Origin: an uncultured Clostridium sp.
Lineage (GTDB): Bacteria > Bacillota_A > Clostridia > TANB77 > CAG-508
Direction: 5' to 3'
Length of the DNA: 64,000 nt
Assembly: GCA_948466265.1 (NCBI GenBank)
Contig: CAOJZU010000006.1
Coordinates: forward strand, 10,370 to 74,369
Position 1 is the first letter of the stretch; each line of letters opens with the position of its first letter. Below are positions 33,303 through 46,144 of this stretch, piece by piece. The translations under genes and the position numbers were made by a program. The notes under the pieces were generated by a model. That model ran no database searches, was not told the DNA's origin, and worked only from the letters and a program-made list of their open reading frames with translations.

Positions 33303-34327
33303 TTATAAAATAATCATTGCATCTCCAAAGCTGAAGAATCTATATTTCTCTTTTACTGCTTCATTGTATGCTTCTAGCACAAACTCTCTTCCTGCAAGTG
33401 CTGATACTAGCATTAAAAGTGTTGATTTTGGTAGGTGGAAGTTTGTAATTAGTCCATCTATACATTTAAATTTATAACCGAGGATATATATATATACTTG
33501 TATCTCCTTCACATTCATGCACATATCCTTTTTCGTCTGAAATACTTTCTAATACTCTACATGATGTTGTCCCAACTGAAATTACTCTTTTACCTGTTTC
33601 TTTTGCATTATTTATTTTTTCTACGTCTTCTTTTTTTATATAGAAGTGTTCTGAATGCATTTCATGTTCTTCTACATTTTCTGTTTTTACTGGTCTAAAT
33701 GTTCCAATTCCTACATGTAATGTTACTTTTGCGACAGATATTCCTTTATCTTTTATTTTATTAAGTAGTTCTTCTGTGAAATGAAGTCCTGCTGTTGGTG
33801 CAGCAGCTGAACCATCATTTTTTGCATATATTGTTTGATATCTTGATTTTTCTTTTAGCTCTTCATGTATGTATGGTGGAAGTGGCATAAGTCCTATTTT
33901 ATCTAATATTTCATTAAAAATACCATCATATGTAAATTCTACTTTTCTTGTTCCACCTTCCATTATTTCTAAAACTTTGGCTTTTAAAATTCCTTCTCCA
34001 AATATTATTTCTGTCCCTGGTTTTAGTTTATTTCCTGGTCTTACAATACTTTCCCATATGTCCCCTTCTATTTGCTTTAAAAGTACAAATTCAACATTTG
34101 CACCTGTTTTCTTTTTTCCGATAAAGTCTTGCTGGTATTACTTTTGTATCATTTATAACTAAGCAATCTCCTGGATTTAAATATTCTATTACATCTGTAA
34201 AAGTTTTATGTTCTATTTCGTTTTTTTCTCTATTTAATACCATAAGTCTTGATGAATCTCTTTTTTGAATTGGTGTTTGAGCAATAAGTTCTTCTGGTAG
34301 ATTGTAATCAAAATCTGTAACTTTCAT
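33303..34327 (-). CDS. queA: S-adenosylmethionine:tRNA ribosyltransferase-isomerase (two CGG +1 sites)
   Basis: Transfers and isomerises the ribose of SAM onto preQ1-tRNA to give epoxyqueuosine. 340 aa from ATG 34327 after skips at 34120 and 33480. It starts [31 protein letters not shown] and [14 protein letters not shown] are the restored segments. [10 protein letters not shown] and [14 protein letters not shown] are conserved. The earlier in-frame ATG at 34372 is not needed for the family length. Confidence 0.94.
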
Positions 34328-34396
34328 TTTTATTCCTTCCATTAAATAATACATTAATTTTAAAGTCCGCACCAGGGAGTTTCTAATAATATATGC

Positions 34397-34976
34397 CTAC
34401 TTTTTATTTACATTAATTAATATTTCTCGAATCAATTCGTATCTTTTACAAACTGCTTTAGGCACACTCTTCTCTATGTAAGTTTTATTGTCTTCTATAA
34501 AAGCCCCTCTTATCTTAGTTGATGACACTGCATTAAACATTTCGTTTCTTTCGAATAACTTCAAATTTATTCTTTTTCTTATGTCTTTATCTTGAAACCA
34601 GTCTTCTATTATTTCTGGCTCGTCCGAAAAATACATTGTAAAATTCTTTTGATTTGCTATCCCGTACCACATTATAATATAGATATCTTCCCCATTCTAG
34701 GTTCGATGGCATATCTGTTTCTTCTGTCCAGTCTGGAAGATTATTTACTGTTATTTTTTGTTTTTCTTCTTTTGTAAAATCATTTTCTAAAGTTTCTTCT
34801 AAAATCTCTCTTCGTATATTTACTTCCATAGGGTTTCTTGCTGTTTCCTTTTTATTTGCACTTCCTATTAAAATTATAACCCTATCATTTTCTGATAAGG
34901 CTTTTTTTATCATACCAATATGCCCAATATGAAGTGGTTGCATTCTAGATAAAAATACTCCAACTCTTTCTGCCAT
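34397..34976 (-). CDS. nicotinamide-nucleotide adenylyltransferase-like protein (one CGG +1 site)
   Basis: 192 aa after skipping at 34664 (YNVVGIANQKN). GVFLSRMQPLHIGHIGMIKKA at residues 6-26 carries the HxGH nucleotidyltransferase motif. AVSSTKIRGAF near 150 is the ISSTxxR-type motif. It is closer to the archaeal NMN adenylyltransferase/cytidylyltransferase-like group than to bacterial NadD, which is present separately at 39602. It lies 11 nt downstream of the rseP stop. Confidence 0.8.
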
Positions 34977-34987
34977 TCATTTTCCTC

Positions 34988-35720
34988 CTAAAATATCCTC
35001 ATAACATCATTATACATAACAACTATTGAAAGTCCTATAATAAATGCAAACCCTAGCATTTGTATTTTTAGTGATGTTTCTTCTTTTAATGGTTTTCTCT
35101 TTATCAATTCTATAATATATATTAATACCTTTCCTCCGATCTAGTGGTGGAATTGGTATAAGGTTTGTAATGCCAAGTGATAAAGATATTATAGAAAGTA
35201 AATATATAAAGTCTGTAATTCCTGATGTCTTAGAAACTATGCTTGCAATTCCAACAGGTCCAGCCAAATCGTCCATGCCAGCCCTACCTGTAATCAATGT
35301 TTTTACGCTATCAAAAAGTGCTCCTATAAATCCAATTGTATTCTCATAAGCAACTTGCAATCCATAGTGTACAGTAACTAATATAAAATATATAATTAAC
35401 CCAAATGCTATATTTATAACTGGACCTGCTAAAACAATGGCTAATTTTTTCCAAAAACTTGCTTTGCTAAATGAGCCGTTCCTTGCTTGAAAATTCGTCT
35501 TCGCCCTCCATACTTACATATCCCCCGAAGAGGTATAATTCTTATAGAGTAAGTCGTATCTCCTTTTTGTTTACTGAAAATTTTCTTACCAAAGCCGTAC
35601 AGAAAATTCGTTTACTCTTATTTTGCAAAGTTTAGCAGCCACAAAATGACCGCCTTCATGTATAACTACTAATACTCCAAGCATAATTATAGTTTTGACT
35701 ATTCCAATTAGTATACTCAA
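34988..35720 (-). CDS. rseP: RseP-like M50 site-2 protease without PDZ domain (four CGG +1 sites)
   Basis: Intramembrane zinc metalloprotease. Skips at 35597, 35527, 35478 and 35138 give 242 aa from TTG 35720. The zinc site is IHEGGHFVAAK. IIPLGGYVSMEGEDE, AGPVINIAFG and LIPIPPLDGGKVL (the zinc-ligand Asp segment) all appear in order. The protein is shorter than usual RseP (340-450 aa) because no PDZ domain lies between the AGPVIN and LAGPVGIA segments. AAAGGA lies 11-12 nt before the TTG; no better ATG exists in frame. It comes directly after cdsA. Confidence 0.85.
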
Positions 35721-35738
35721 AAGTTATTTCCATCCTTT

Positions 35739-36582
35739 CTAAAGACTTATAAGCAATATATATGCTACTGGTGCTATAAATATTATACTATCTATTCTAT
35801 CTAGCATTCCGACCATGTCCTGGAATTAGATTACTATAATCTTTTATTTTATTGTACCTCTTAATACTAGATGCTGCAAAGTCTCCGAGCTTGAGCTAAT
35901 ATACTTAGTATTAATGATATTAATATAATATATATATATGATATATTTGCATGGAAATATTTATTACATATTACTGTATAGATAATAGATATAATCACTG
36001 CTCCGTATTGCTCCAGAAATGCAGCCTTCTATTGATTTATTTGGACTTATTTTACTAAATTTATGTTTCCTTGTATTAAAGAATTTTCCTCCTAAGTATG
36101 CAAAAGTATCAGTCCCCCAAGCACATATTAATACATACCATATAAGAAATGTTCCTTCACATGAAGCACGCAACATTGGTAAAAATATTAAAAATACTGG
36201 TATATAAAGTATTCCAAACATAGTTATTGCTCCGATCAACAACTGTTGTTTTCATTCCTGAATTTAGCACATGAAAAAATACTATAAAAACAGAAAATAT
36301 TATAAGAATAAACATCATATTAAGCATATCCGCATTTACATCTATTAGTGATGATTTTAAATGCAACAATCTAAGTACTCCTATACTTAAACATGTTAAA
36401 TATCCTATCCATTTGATAGGTTTTGCATCTATTCCTTTTTCAAATGCATCATAAAATTCTTTTAAGCTTATTAGTGCAATAATTCCAAAAAATATGTCTA
36501 TAATCACAGTATTTCCAAAAACTATAATTCCTATAACTGCTGGAAGTCCAATTACTGTTGTTAAAACTCTTTTAATATCCAT
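35739..36582 (-). CDS. cdsA: phosphatidate cytidylyltransferase (four CGG +1 sites)
   Basis: Makes CDP-diacylglycerol from phosphatidate and CTP in the membrane. Skips at 36234, 36005, 35887 and 35811 give 279 aa with about eight hydrophobic segments. The conserved C-terminal signature is restored: SPNKSIEGCISGAIGAV, then AQAGDFAASSIKR and LIPGHGGMLDRIDS. The Gly-Gly of PGHGG and the Gly of QAGD are skipped sites. It is preceded by uppS with a 5-nt gap. Confidence 0.95.
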
Positions 36583-36587
36583 AGAAT

Positions 36588-37289
36588 TTATTTTCCTCCA
36601 TATTTTCTATTTCTATTTTCATATATTTTTATTGCTTCTTCTAAATCATTTTCTGAAAAATCTGGCCAATATTTATCGCTAAAAATAAATTCTGAGTAAA
36701 CAAGTTGCCAAGTAAGGAAATTGCTAAGTCTAATTTCGCCACTTGTTCTAATTAAAAGATCTGGATCTGGTTCATCTTTTGTATATAAATAATTCTCTAC
36801 TAAATTTTCATTTATATCCTCTATACAAATCTTACCTAAAGATACATCTTCTGCAATTTGCCTAACTGCTCTTGTTATTTCGTCTCTCCCACCATAATTA
36901 AATGCTATACATAGTTTCGTACCTGTATTATCTTTTGTTTTATCTATTGCCTTTTTTATGCTTTCTTGCAATGCTTCTGGAAGAGTTTCTATATGTCCAA
37001 ATATTTTTATTTTTACATTTTCTGTATCCACAGCTTTTGCTAAATCATCTAAGTAATTTTTAAACAGAACCATTAGAGCTCCTACTTCTTCTTCACTTCT
37101 TTTCCAATTCTCAGTAGAAAATGCAAAAACAGTAAGGTATTCTATCCTTAATTTATTTGCATGCCTTGTTATTTTCTTTAGTGTCTCTGCTCCCTCCTTA
37201 TGTCCAAGCTTTGTAGTTAATCCGTGGGATTTTGCCCATCTTCTATTTCCATCCATTATTATTGCAATATGCCTTGGCAAGTTATTCAT
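36588..37289 (-). CDS. uppS: undecaprenyl pyrophosphate synthase
   Basis: 233 aa cis-prenyltransferase. It starts NLPRHIAIIMDGNRRWAKS, with the catalytic Asp in MDGNRRW. FAFSTENWKRS and DLLIRTSGEIRLSNFL are the other conserved blocks. It builds the C55 carrier for peptidoglycan. No frame break; CAC GGA near 37203 is an off-frame CGG. Confidence 0.96.
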   Translation of the reverse strand: MNNLPRHIAIIMDGNRRWAKSHGLTTKLGHKEGAETLKKITRHANKLRIEYLTVFAFSTENWKRSEEEVGALMVLFKNYLDDLAKAVDTENVKIKIFGHIETLPEALQESIKKAIDKTKDNTGTKLCIAFNYGGRDEITRAVRQIAEDVSLGKICIEDINENLVENYLYTKDEPDPDLLIRTSGEIRLSNFLTWQLVYSEFIFSDKYWPDFSENDLEEAIKIYENRNRKYGGK

Positions 37290-37299
37290 TACTTCTACC

Positions 37300-38191
37300 T
37301 CATTTTTCTCTATTTTTAATGTATAATGCGAGCTTCTTTAAAAAATCTGCTTTCTCTCCAAATTTCTTTAGATTTTCTATACTACCATTTGTCATATCTT
37401 CTAATATTTCTTTTGATTTTTCTATTCCATATTTTGTAACAAATGTTACTTTATGTTTTTCTCTATCATTTCCAACAGGCTTACCTAAAACTTTCTCGTC
37501 TCCGATTTCTGATAATATATCATCTTTTATCTGGAAGCTAAGTCCTATACCTTCTGCATAAGATGTAATATCTTCCAAATCTTTGTCTGTTGCCCCAGCA
37601 AGTATTCCTCCTATTCGGCAAGCTGCTTTTATAAGGGCTCCTGTTTTATTTTTATGCATATATTCTAGATATTCATTTGATATTTCTTTTCCTTCAAATT
37701 CAGTATCTACATATTCTCCTGCAATCATTCTATCTACTGCAAATGTAAGTTCAGCAAATGATCTTATCATTTTATCCCTTATATCGTCATTTTCATTATT
37801 TAATAAACTTTTACTTATAACCATATATGCATTATTTAAAAGGCTATCACCTGCAAGCAATGCTGTTGCTTCATTAAATATTTTATGATTTGTAGGTTTT
37901 CCGGTGTCTTAAATCATCATTATCTATAATTGGTAAATCATCATGTATAAGTGAAAAATTATGTATCATCTCCATTGCTATTGCAAATGGAAAAACCGTC
38001 TTGTAATCTTCTTTAAATAATTTATATACTGATATCATAAGTACTGGTCTTAATCTTTTTGCTGAACTGATTAAACTATATTCTGCCGATGAATTTAATA
38101 ATCTTTCAGGACATTCGTTTTTTCTTACATATTTTTCAAGTTCAACATTTATGATATCTACATACTGTTTTAATTCTTCCTTAAAATCCAT
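37300..38191 (-). CDS. ispA: polyprenyl diphosphate synthase (one CGG +1 site)
   Basis: 296 aa. Adds isopentenyl diphosphate to allylic primers to make farnesyl or geranylgeranyl diphosphate. The first Asp-rich motif is HDDLPIIDNDDLRHGKPT, where the Gly of RHGKPT is the skipped site (37903), in the most conserved part of the family. The second Asp motif is IKDDILSEIGD. It is placed between frr and uppS, so the substrate for UppS is made in the same operon. Off-frame ATC GGA, ACG GTT and TCG GCA are read normally. Confidence 0.93.
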
Positions 38192-38214
38192 TAATCCTTA
38201 TCCTTTAAAATTTC

Positions 38215-38764
38215 TTATACACTCATAATCTCTTTTTCTTTTAAGCTAAGTATTTCATCAATTTTTTCTATTTTTTTATCAGTTAATTTTTGAACTGTAT
38301 TTTCTGCATTTTTCAAATCATCTTCTGTAATATTTCCATCTTTTTGTTCTTTTTTAGCTTTATCTAGACCTTCCCTTCTTAACGAACGAATAGACACTTT
38401 TGCTTCTTCTGCAATTTTTTTGATGTCCTTTGCTATCTCTTTTCTTCTTTCCTCATTTAACTCTGGAAATGCAAGTCTTAAAACTTTCCCATCATTATTT
38501 GGAGTAATTCCAATATCTGATGCAAGTATAGCTTTTTCTATATCTTTTAGCGCTCCCATATCCCAAGGTTGAACAACTATCAATCTTGCTTCTGGCACAG
38601 ATATTCCGAGCCACTTGACTTATTGGTGTCTCTACTCCATAATATTCTACTTTAACTTTATTAAGTATTGCAGGATTTGCTCTTCCTGCTCTAATTTCTG
38701 AAAAGTTTTCTTGCAAAACACTTATTGTCTTATCCATTTTGTTTTCAATTTCACTAAAATCCAT
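38215..38764 (-). CDS. frr: ribosome recycling factor (one CGG +1 site)
   Basis: 182 aa after the skip at 38608. It restores PISQVAGISVPEARLIVVQPWD, a contiguous family signature; without it the protein ends soon after. IRAGRANPAILN before it and VSIRSLRREGLDKAKK after it are conserved. It splits terminated ribosomes with EF-G. It lies 31 nt after pyrH, as in most bacteria. Confidence 0.95.
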
Positions 38765-38795
38765 AAAAATTTCCCTCTACTTTCTTTTTTGTTTT

Positions 38796-39503
38796 TTATT
38801 CTACTACAGTACCAATATTTTCGCCTTTAATTATCTTGACTATGTTTTCAGGTTCATCTATTCCAAATACTCTAAGAGGTATATTGTTATCTCTACATAG
38901 AGATGTTGCAGTTGAATCCATTACTTTTAAATCTTTATTTAATATATCTAAATATGATATTTTATCATATTTAACTGCAGTCTTATCTATTTTAGGATCT
39001 GCAGAATATACTCCATCTATTGTTTTTGCAAGTAGGATTACTTCTGCGTCTATTTCAGCTGCTCTTAGAGCTGCTGCTGTGTCAGTGGTAAAATACGGAT
39101 TTCCTGTACCACAAGAAAATATTACAACTCTTCCATTTTCTAAATGCTTTATTGCTTTTCTTTTTATGTATGGTTCAGCTATTTGTCTCATTTCTATCGC
39201 TGTTTGCAATCTTGTTTTTATCCCTCTTGCTTCTAATGTATCTTGAAGTGCAAGTCCATTCATTGTAGTTGCAAGCATTCCCATATAATCTGATGTTGTT
39301 CTTTCCATCTGATGTCCATACTTTCCTCTCCAAAAGTTTCCTCCTCCTACTACTATTCCAACTTGTACACCCATATCAGCAACTTTTTTTACTTCATCAC
39401 AGATTTTTCCTATAACATCTGCATATACACCTGTCTTATTTTCTCCTGCAAGTGCTTCTCCACTTAATTTTAATAAGACACGTTTGTATTTTACCTCTCC
39501 CAT
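38796..39503 (-). CDS. pyrH: UMP kinase
   Basis: 235 aa hexameric amino-acid-kinase-fold enzyme, UMP to UDP. It starts [42 protein letters not shown] and [12 protein letters not shown] are family motifs. Intact, with no CGG on its coding strand in frame. First gene of the pyrH-frr-ispA-uppS-cdsA-rseP run. Confidence 0.97.
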   Translation of the reverse strand: MGEVKYKRVLLKLSGEALAGENKTGVYADVIGKICDEVKKVADMGVQVGIVVGGGNFWRGKYGHQMERTTSDYMGMLATTMNGLALQDTLEARGIKTRLQTAIEMRQIAEPYIKRKAIKHLENGRVVIFSCGTGNPYFTTDTAAALRAAEIDAEVILLAKTIDGVYSADPKIDKTAVKYDKISYLDILNKDLKVMDSTATSLCRDNNIPLRVFGIDEPENIVKIIKGENIGTVVE

Positions 39504-39601
39504 TTTTCTTCCTCCAAATATAATTTTAAATTATTGTATCATATATTCTTAAATTTTTGTTAACTTTTTTAAAATTTATATAAAAATATTTATTAGCTAT
39601 A

Positions 39602-40183
39602 CTAATATATATTATTTGCCTCTATAAATTCTATTACTTCCTTTGGAATTATATCTTGATTTGCCTTTTCTTTTCTCCATAAGTTCCTAAATTCAGTTGC
39701 ACTCTTTTCTTTATAATCTTTGTTTTCTATAACTTCAATGTTTGTATTTCTCAGAATAGAATTATTTGCTATATATTGTTTCAAATTTATTTTTTCTCTT
39801 TCAAAAACAATATAATTATACTCACTTAAACTTTCACTTTCTTTCCATTCTAGTAATTTTATAAAATTATCTGCTCCCATAAGAAAATACTTTTCTTCAT
39901 TTGGATATGTTTTTTCTATTAATCTAAAGGCATCTATTGTATCCAATTTTTTATTTACCTTTATTTCTATATCTGAAACTTCAAAGCTTTCTTCTGCTTT
40001 ACATACAATTTCTAGCATTTCATACCTATATTTTGCCTTTGCAAGTCCTTGTTTTCCATAAAAATCTCCCATAGGAATAAATATTATTTTATCTAATTTA
40101 CATTTTTCTAAAGCAGTCTTTGCTAAAGATATATGTGCATTTGTTGGTGGATTAAATGAACCCCCAAAAAAACCAATTCTCAT
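39602..40183 (-). CDS. nadD: nicotinate-nucleotide adenylyltransferase
   Basis: 193 aa. RIGFFGGSFNPPTNAHISLA is the HxGH-type nucleotide-binding opening (here NAH). FLMGADNFIKLLEWKE and the C-terminal KSATEFRN (SxTxxR) complete the active site. It makes deamido-NAD from nicotinate mononucleotide. It overlaps tmk by ATGA. Intact. Confidence 0.93.
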   Translation of the reverse strand: MRIGFFGGSFNPPTNAHISLAKTALEKCKLDKIIFIPMGDFYGKQGLAKAKYRYEMLEIVCKAEESFEVSDIEIKVNKKLDTIDAFRLIEKTYPNEEKYFLMGADNFIKLLEWKESESLSEYNYIVFEREKINLKQYIANNSILRNTNIEVIENKDYKEKSATEFRNLWRKEKANQDIIPKEVIEFIEANNIY

Positions 40184-40860
40184 AATATTTCCTTGACCTC
40201 TTTAAATATCTCTTCTCCAATATCTTCTATGCTTCTTATCTCTCCATTTATTGTACATTTTATTTCATTCCAATTATAATCTCTTGCTAACTTACATGCA
40301 GCTTCATAACTTTCTTCAAGATGTTTTTTATCTCTCTCATGTATGTCTTTTGGTGCATTTTTGTCAAATTTATTTTTTCTATTTTGTATAAGCCTTTCTA
40401 CACAGTCTATTGGCATATTTAGAAAAAATATTTTATCCGGAATAGGAATTTTATATATATTAAATTCTAAATCCCAAAGCCAATCCAAGAATTTCTTTCT
40501 TTCTTCCTTGTCCTTTATCTTTCCTGCTTGGTGCACCATATTAGCTGTTGTATATCTGTCTGCAAGAATTAAACCACCATTTTTGTAATATTCTTCTAAA
40601 TCTTTTTTATATGTAGCATATCTATCAGCAGCATAGAAGGTTGATGCTATATATGGACTTACATCTTTCGCATCTGTTCCAAATTCTCCTCTTAAATACA
40701 TTTTTACAAGCCCAGAAGATTCTGATTCGTAATTTGGAAAATCAATTCTCCTAAATTCTATATTTTTTTCTTTTAATTTACTTTCTAAACACTTCATTTG
40801 TGTTTCTTTTCCACTACCATCTGTTCCATCTATTACTATTAGTTTCCCTCTTTTTTTCAT
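40180..40860 (-). CDS. tmk: thymidylate kinase
   Basis: 226 aa. KLIVIDGTDGSGKETQMKCL is the P-loop, DRYTTANMVHQAGKI the DRx substrate motif, and QNRKNKFDKNAPKD the LID region. It resembles the longer dTMP-kinase-like subgroup seen in clostridia. It lies 65 nt downstream of metG. Intact. Confidence 0.92.
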   Translation of the reverse strand: MKKRGKLIVIDGTDGSGKETQMKCLESKLKEKNIEFRRIDFPNYESESSGLVKMYLRGEFGTDAKDVSPYIASTFYAADRYATYKKDLEEYYKNGGLILADRYTTANMVHQAGKIKDKEERKKFLDWLWDLEFNIYKIPIPDKIFFLNMPIDCVERLIQNRKNKFDKNAPKDIHERDKKHLEESYEAACKLARDYNWNEIKCTINGEIRSIEDIGEEIFKEVKEIL

Positions 40861-40925
40861 TCTTTTCTCCCTTTATCCAAACAAAGTACATATGAACTAA
40901 ATTTCATATGTACCTTTGCTAAATC

Positions 40926-42508
<1,583 letters not shown>

Positions 42509-42533
42509 ATTACGTCCTCCTTTTTATGATTTA

Positions 42534-42875
42534 CTAAACAATCTTGCTCCAAAACCAATCTAAACTATTGTCAATGCTCTTTTTATTTCTATGCTTTGCT
42601 TCAATATCATCAATCCAAAGATATGAAATATATGTCACAAGCGTAAAACCAAAATCATATAACATAGATATAGAAAGAATTTTTTCATATCCTAGGTAAT
42701 CCTCTACAAATATAAATAATTGCAAAGCATGTATTACTAATAAGCTTATGCAAAAAAGTAAAGCAATTCCAGGAATAAATGCTCTTTTAATCTCATGACC
42801 TAAGAAAACTGCACAAATTATTCCAGCTAGACAAAGCATTATTATTAACGGTTGTGTTAAATCTATTACAGGCAT
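42534..42875 (-). CDS. small membrane protein of unknown function
   Basis: 113 aa with three or four hydrophobic segments (LIIMLCLAGIICAVFLGHEI near residues 10-29, then two more). No domain recognised. It ends 25 nt before metG and has GGAGG upstream of ATG, so it is probably translated. Role unknown. Confidence 0.65.
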   Translation of the reverse strand: MPVIDLTQPLIIMLCLAGIICAVFLGHEIKRAFIPGIALLFCISLLVIHALQLFIFVEDYLGYEKILSISMLYDFGFTLVTYISYLWIDDIEAKHRNKKSIDNSLDWFWSKIV

Positions 42876-42959
42876 ATTTTACCTCCATTTTCATTTGTTA
42901 CTAATATTATATATTATACACGTCTTTTTATACTTTTTGCAATAGTTTGATAAAAATTA

Positions 42960-45527
42960 TTACATTTCTGCTGTTATCCATTTTACTAAATTCAAGTTTT
43001 GGTTATCTAAAATCATTTCATGTTTTGGCATTACCCTAAATGTATATCCATAATCTCCTCCTGTCTTTAGCATAATTTTTGCTTTATATACATTTCCATT
43101 TTTTGTAACTTTTTCCATTTCTTTAATCTGAATATCTTCCAATGTTCCGATTTTCTAAAACCTTTCCAGAATAAACTTCTACTGATATATGCTCTTCATC
43201 TATATTCTGTAAATCTACTTCACATTTTACTTCAATATTATTTCCAGCATCTATTATTACATTGTTTAGATTGTCAAGTTGTGTTATTTTTATGTTATCC
43301 CATCTATTTTTTGTATCTTCTATCCATTCATTTAGTCTTATTACATTTTCTAAATCTGAATAATATGTATTATATAAATTGCAAAGTGGTATGTACATTT
43401 GATCAGTATAGTCCATAAGCATTCTTGCTGTACTATATTGCCATCCAGTAGATGTTATAGAATTTTTCATAAGTTCTACCCATTCATTTGAGAAATATTC
43501 TCCTTCATTTCTATTATAATATGTTGGTATTATTTTGTTTTCTAGTGTATCGTATATACTCTCAGAATCTTCATTATCTTGTATCTCATATGAATCATAA
43601 TCTTTGTTTTTACCAATTATCCAGCCGTTTTCTTTGTTATATCCTTCTACCCACCATCCGTCTAGTATACTAAAGTTTAGTACACCATTTACAGAAGCTT
43701 TTTCTCCACTTGTTCCGTGATGCTTCCATTGGACGTCTTGGATTATTTAGCCAAACATCTACACCACTTATTAAATGTCTTGACATTTCAATGTCATAAT
43801 CTTCTAGGAAGAATATTTTTCCTTTAAATTGTGGTTTCATAGATATTTCATGTATTTGTTTTATCAAGTCTTGGCCTTCTATATCTTGTGGATGTGCTTT
43901 ACCAGCAAAAATTATTTGCACAGGAGTTTTACTATTATTTAGAATTTCTGTTATTCTCTCTAAATCTCTAAATATAAGTGTTCCCCTTTTATATGTTGCA
44001 AACCTTCTTGCAAAACCTATTGTTAAGTTATTGGGATCTAATTTTGATACTATGTCCATAATTTCTTCATATCTCATGCCATTTCTTCTAAGTCTATTAA
44101 TGGTATTTTCGCGAACAAGTTTCATTAGTTTTACTTTTCTACTATAATGTGCTTCCCATAATTCTTTATTTGGAATATTTCTTATTCTGTCCCATGTATG
44201 TTCTAAATAAATATTATCTTGCCAATATGGTGCTAAGTATTTGTTATATAGTTCTTTTAAATTTGGTGCAAGCCAAGTACATGTATGTATTCCATTTGTT
44301 ACATGTCCTATTGGTGATTCATTTGCTGCAATCTCTGGCCATATATCTCCAAATAATTCTCTTGATACGCTTCCATGTAACTTACTTACTCCATTTTTCT
44401 TACCAGAAAATTTAAGAGCAAATATTCCCATATTAAAACCTGGTTCCATTTCTTCTTTTGGATTCATTCCAAGTCTTAAAAATTCTTCTCTTTCTATTCC
44501 AAGTCTTGGCCAGAAATTCTTGAAGTATTTCTCCATTAACTCTATAGGAAATATATCATTTCCTGCTGGTACTGGTGTATGAGTTGTAAATATAGTTTTT
44601 GAAGTAACTATACTCATAGCATTTCTAAATGATATTTTCTTTTCTTCTATTAATTCTCTTGCAAGTTCTAGTATTAAGAAAGCAGAGTGTCCTTCATTCA
44701 TGTGATATACTGTTGGATTTAGCCCAAGTTTTGTTAAAAGATTAGTTCCAGCCATTCCTAAAACTATTTCTTGCCTTATTCTTGTATCTTTATCTCCACC
44801 ATATAAATATTTAGTTATTTCTTTAAAGTCTTGATCTGCATTCTCATCTATATCAGAATCAAGCAAATATAGTTTTACTCTACCAACATTGACTTGCCAT
44901 ACTTTTAAGAATAATCTTTTTCTTTGTATTCTTGATTCTATTACTAAATCTTCACCAAATTCATTTTTAACTAGAGTTAATGGAAGATTTTCAAGTTCTA
45001 TATCTCTATATACATTTTCTTGTCTCCCTTGTGAATTTATAACTTGGTGGAAATATCCTTTTTTATATAAAAGTCCAACACCAACAAGCGGAATGCCTAA
45101 ATCACTTGCCGCCTTTAAGTGATCACCTGAAAGTATTCCGAAGCCCACCTGAATATATTTGCATTATCTCATCTAATCCATATTCTGCTGAGAAATATGC
45201 AATTAAATCATTTTTATTTTCAGGAAACTTTTTTGAAAACAAAGTATTTTTGCTATTCATATAGCTTTCAAAATTATTAACTATTCTATCGTATTCTTTT
45301 AGAAAGTCTGCATTCTTAGAGTATTCTTCTAATTTTTCTTGTGGCACTAATTTTAAAAATTTAACAGGATTTTTCCCTATTCCTTCCCATAAATCTATAT
45401 CAATCATTTTAAATAATCTTAAAAATTCAGAATTCCATGACCACCATAAGTTGTTTGCAATTATTGATAATTTGTCTATTCTTTTAGGTAATTGTGGATT
45501 TACTGTTATTTTATTGAATAAATACAT
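42960..45527 (-). CDS. glgP: alpha-glucan phosphorylase (three CGG +1 sites)
   Basis: 854 aa after skips at 45140, 43717 and 43149. It is the long form with an N-terminal DUF3417 part (residues 1-115). The first skip restores SGGLGILSGDHLKAASDLG. HMNEGHSAF, FTTHTPVPAGND and VTNGIHTCTW lie in the middle. The PLP-binding region is restored by the second skip: PRRPMEASGTSGEKASVNG, with the catalytic Lys in GEKA. It releases glucose-1-phosphate from glycogen and pairs functionally with the GH57 enzyme. Confidence 0.94.
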
Positions 45528-45861
45528 TTTTATTTCCTCCTACGTATATTAACAAATCTCGCTTTGCGAGACCTTTTATCCTTTATTAATACTTTACACT
45601 TCTAAATTAAGGTCTCAAAGAAGCATAAAGATTTGCCTTGCGAAAAATTGAAAGCAATTTTTCTGTGCAACGTTTTTTTATCTAATAGAAAAGCATTTTC
45701 TATTAGATAAAAAATCATTTGTAAAACTCACATAATAATTATCTATTAAAATGAAAAAAAAGTCAATTTCTTTTTAATAAATTTTGAAATATTTTGTAAA
45801 AAATTCACAAATTAGCTTATAAAATTTAAACATAACTTACAAATATTTATTTTTTTAAAAA
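45528..45861. other. non-coding region with a perfect 19-bp palindrome
   Basis: Upstream of glgP. Perfect arms at 45674-45692 and 45696-45714 with a 3-base loop make a strong hairpin whose flanks are T and A runs. A smaller hairpin TCTCGC-TTT-GCGAGA lies near 45557, and GGTCTC occurs twice. No ORF is supported. It may act as terminator, leader or repeat element. Confidence 0.5.
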
Positions 45862-46083
45862 GTGTCGGACTTCATTTTGATATTCAGCATAGCCGCATGC
45901 TTCGGTTATGAGTATCAAGTTTTTGTAGCTCATCAGCCCAATCCTACAGACCAGGAAAACATGTTGATTTCTTGCTGGTATTCCAAAGACGCTGGCTACA
46001 AGGTTGCGATAATGCCTAACCCCTGGTACAAAGGAAATGAGTTAGAAAACGCAGGTGCAACTGTAAAGTACTTTAAGAACTAA
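45862..46083 (+). pseudogene. short fragment of an acquired gene
   Basis: A plus-strand reading frame of up to 73 codons with GC-richer codon use than the backbone. It lacks a clear ribosome site and seems to be the C-terminal end of a larger secreted protein (NAGATVKYFKN at the end). The 22-nt direct repeat overlaps its start. I know no family. It is followed by a good terminator. Confidence 0.4.
45868..45889. repeat. 22-nt direct repeat, copy 2
   Basis: Identical to 6638-6659; see that entry. Both are found next to foreign plus-strand sequence. Confidence 0.6.
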
Positions 46084-46103
46084 CTAGCATTTTCAGCAAA
46101 AAC

Positions 46104-46141
46104 AAAAGAACTCTTCCATTTTTTCTAGGAAGAGTTCTTTT
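46104..46141. terminator. bidirectional terminator downstream of the LCP gene
   Basis: AAAAGAACTCTTCC at 46104-46117 pairs with GGAAGAGTTCTTTT at 46128-46141, with a T-rich tail. It separates the foreign fragment from the convergent LCP gene. Confidence 0.8.
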
Positions 46142-46144
46142 GTT

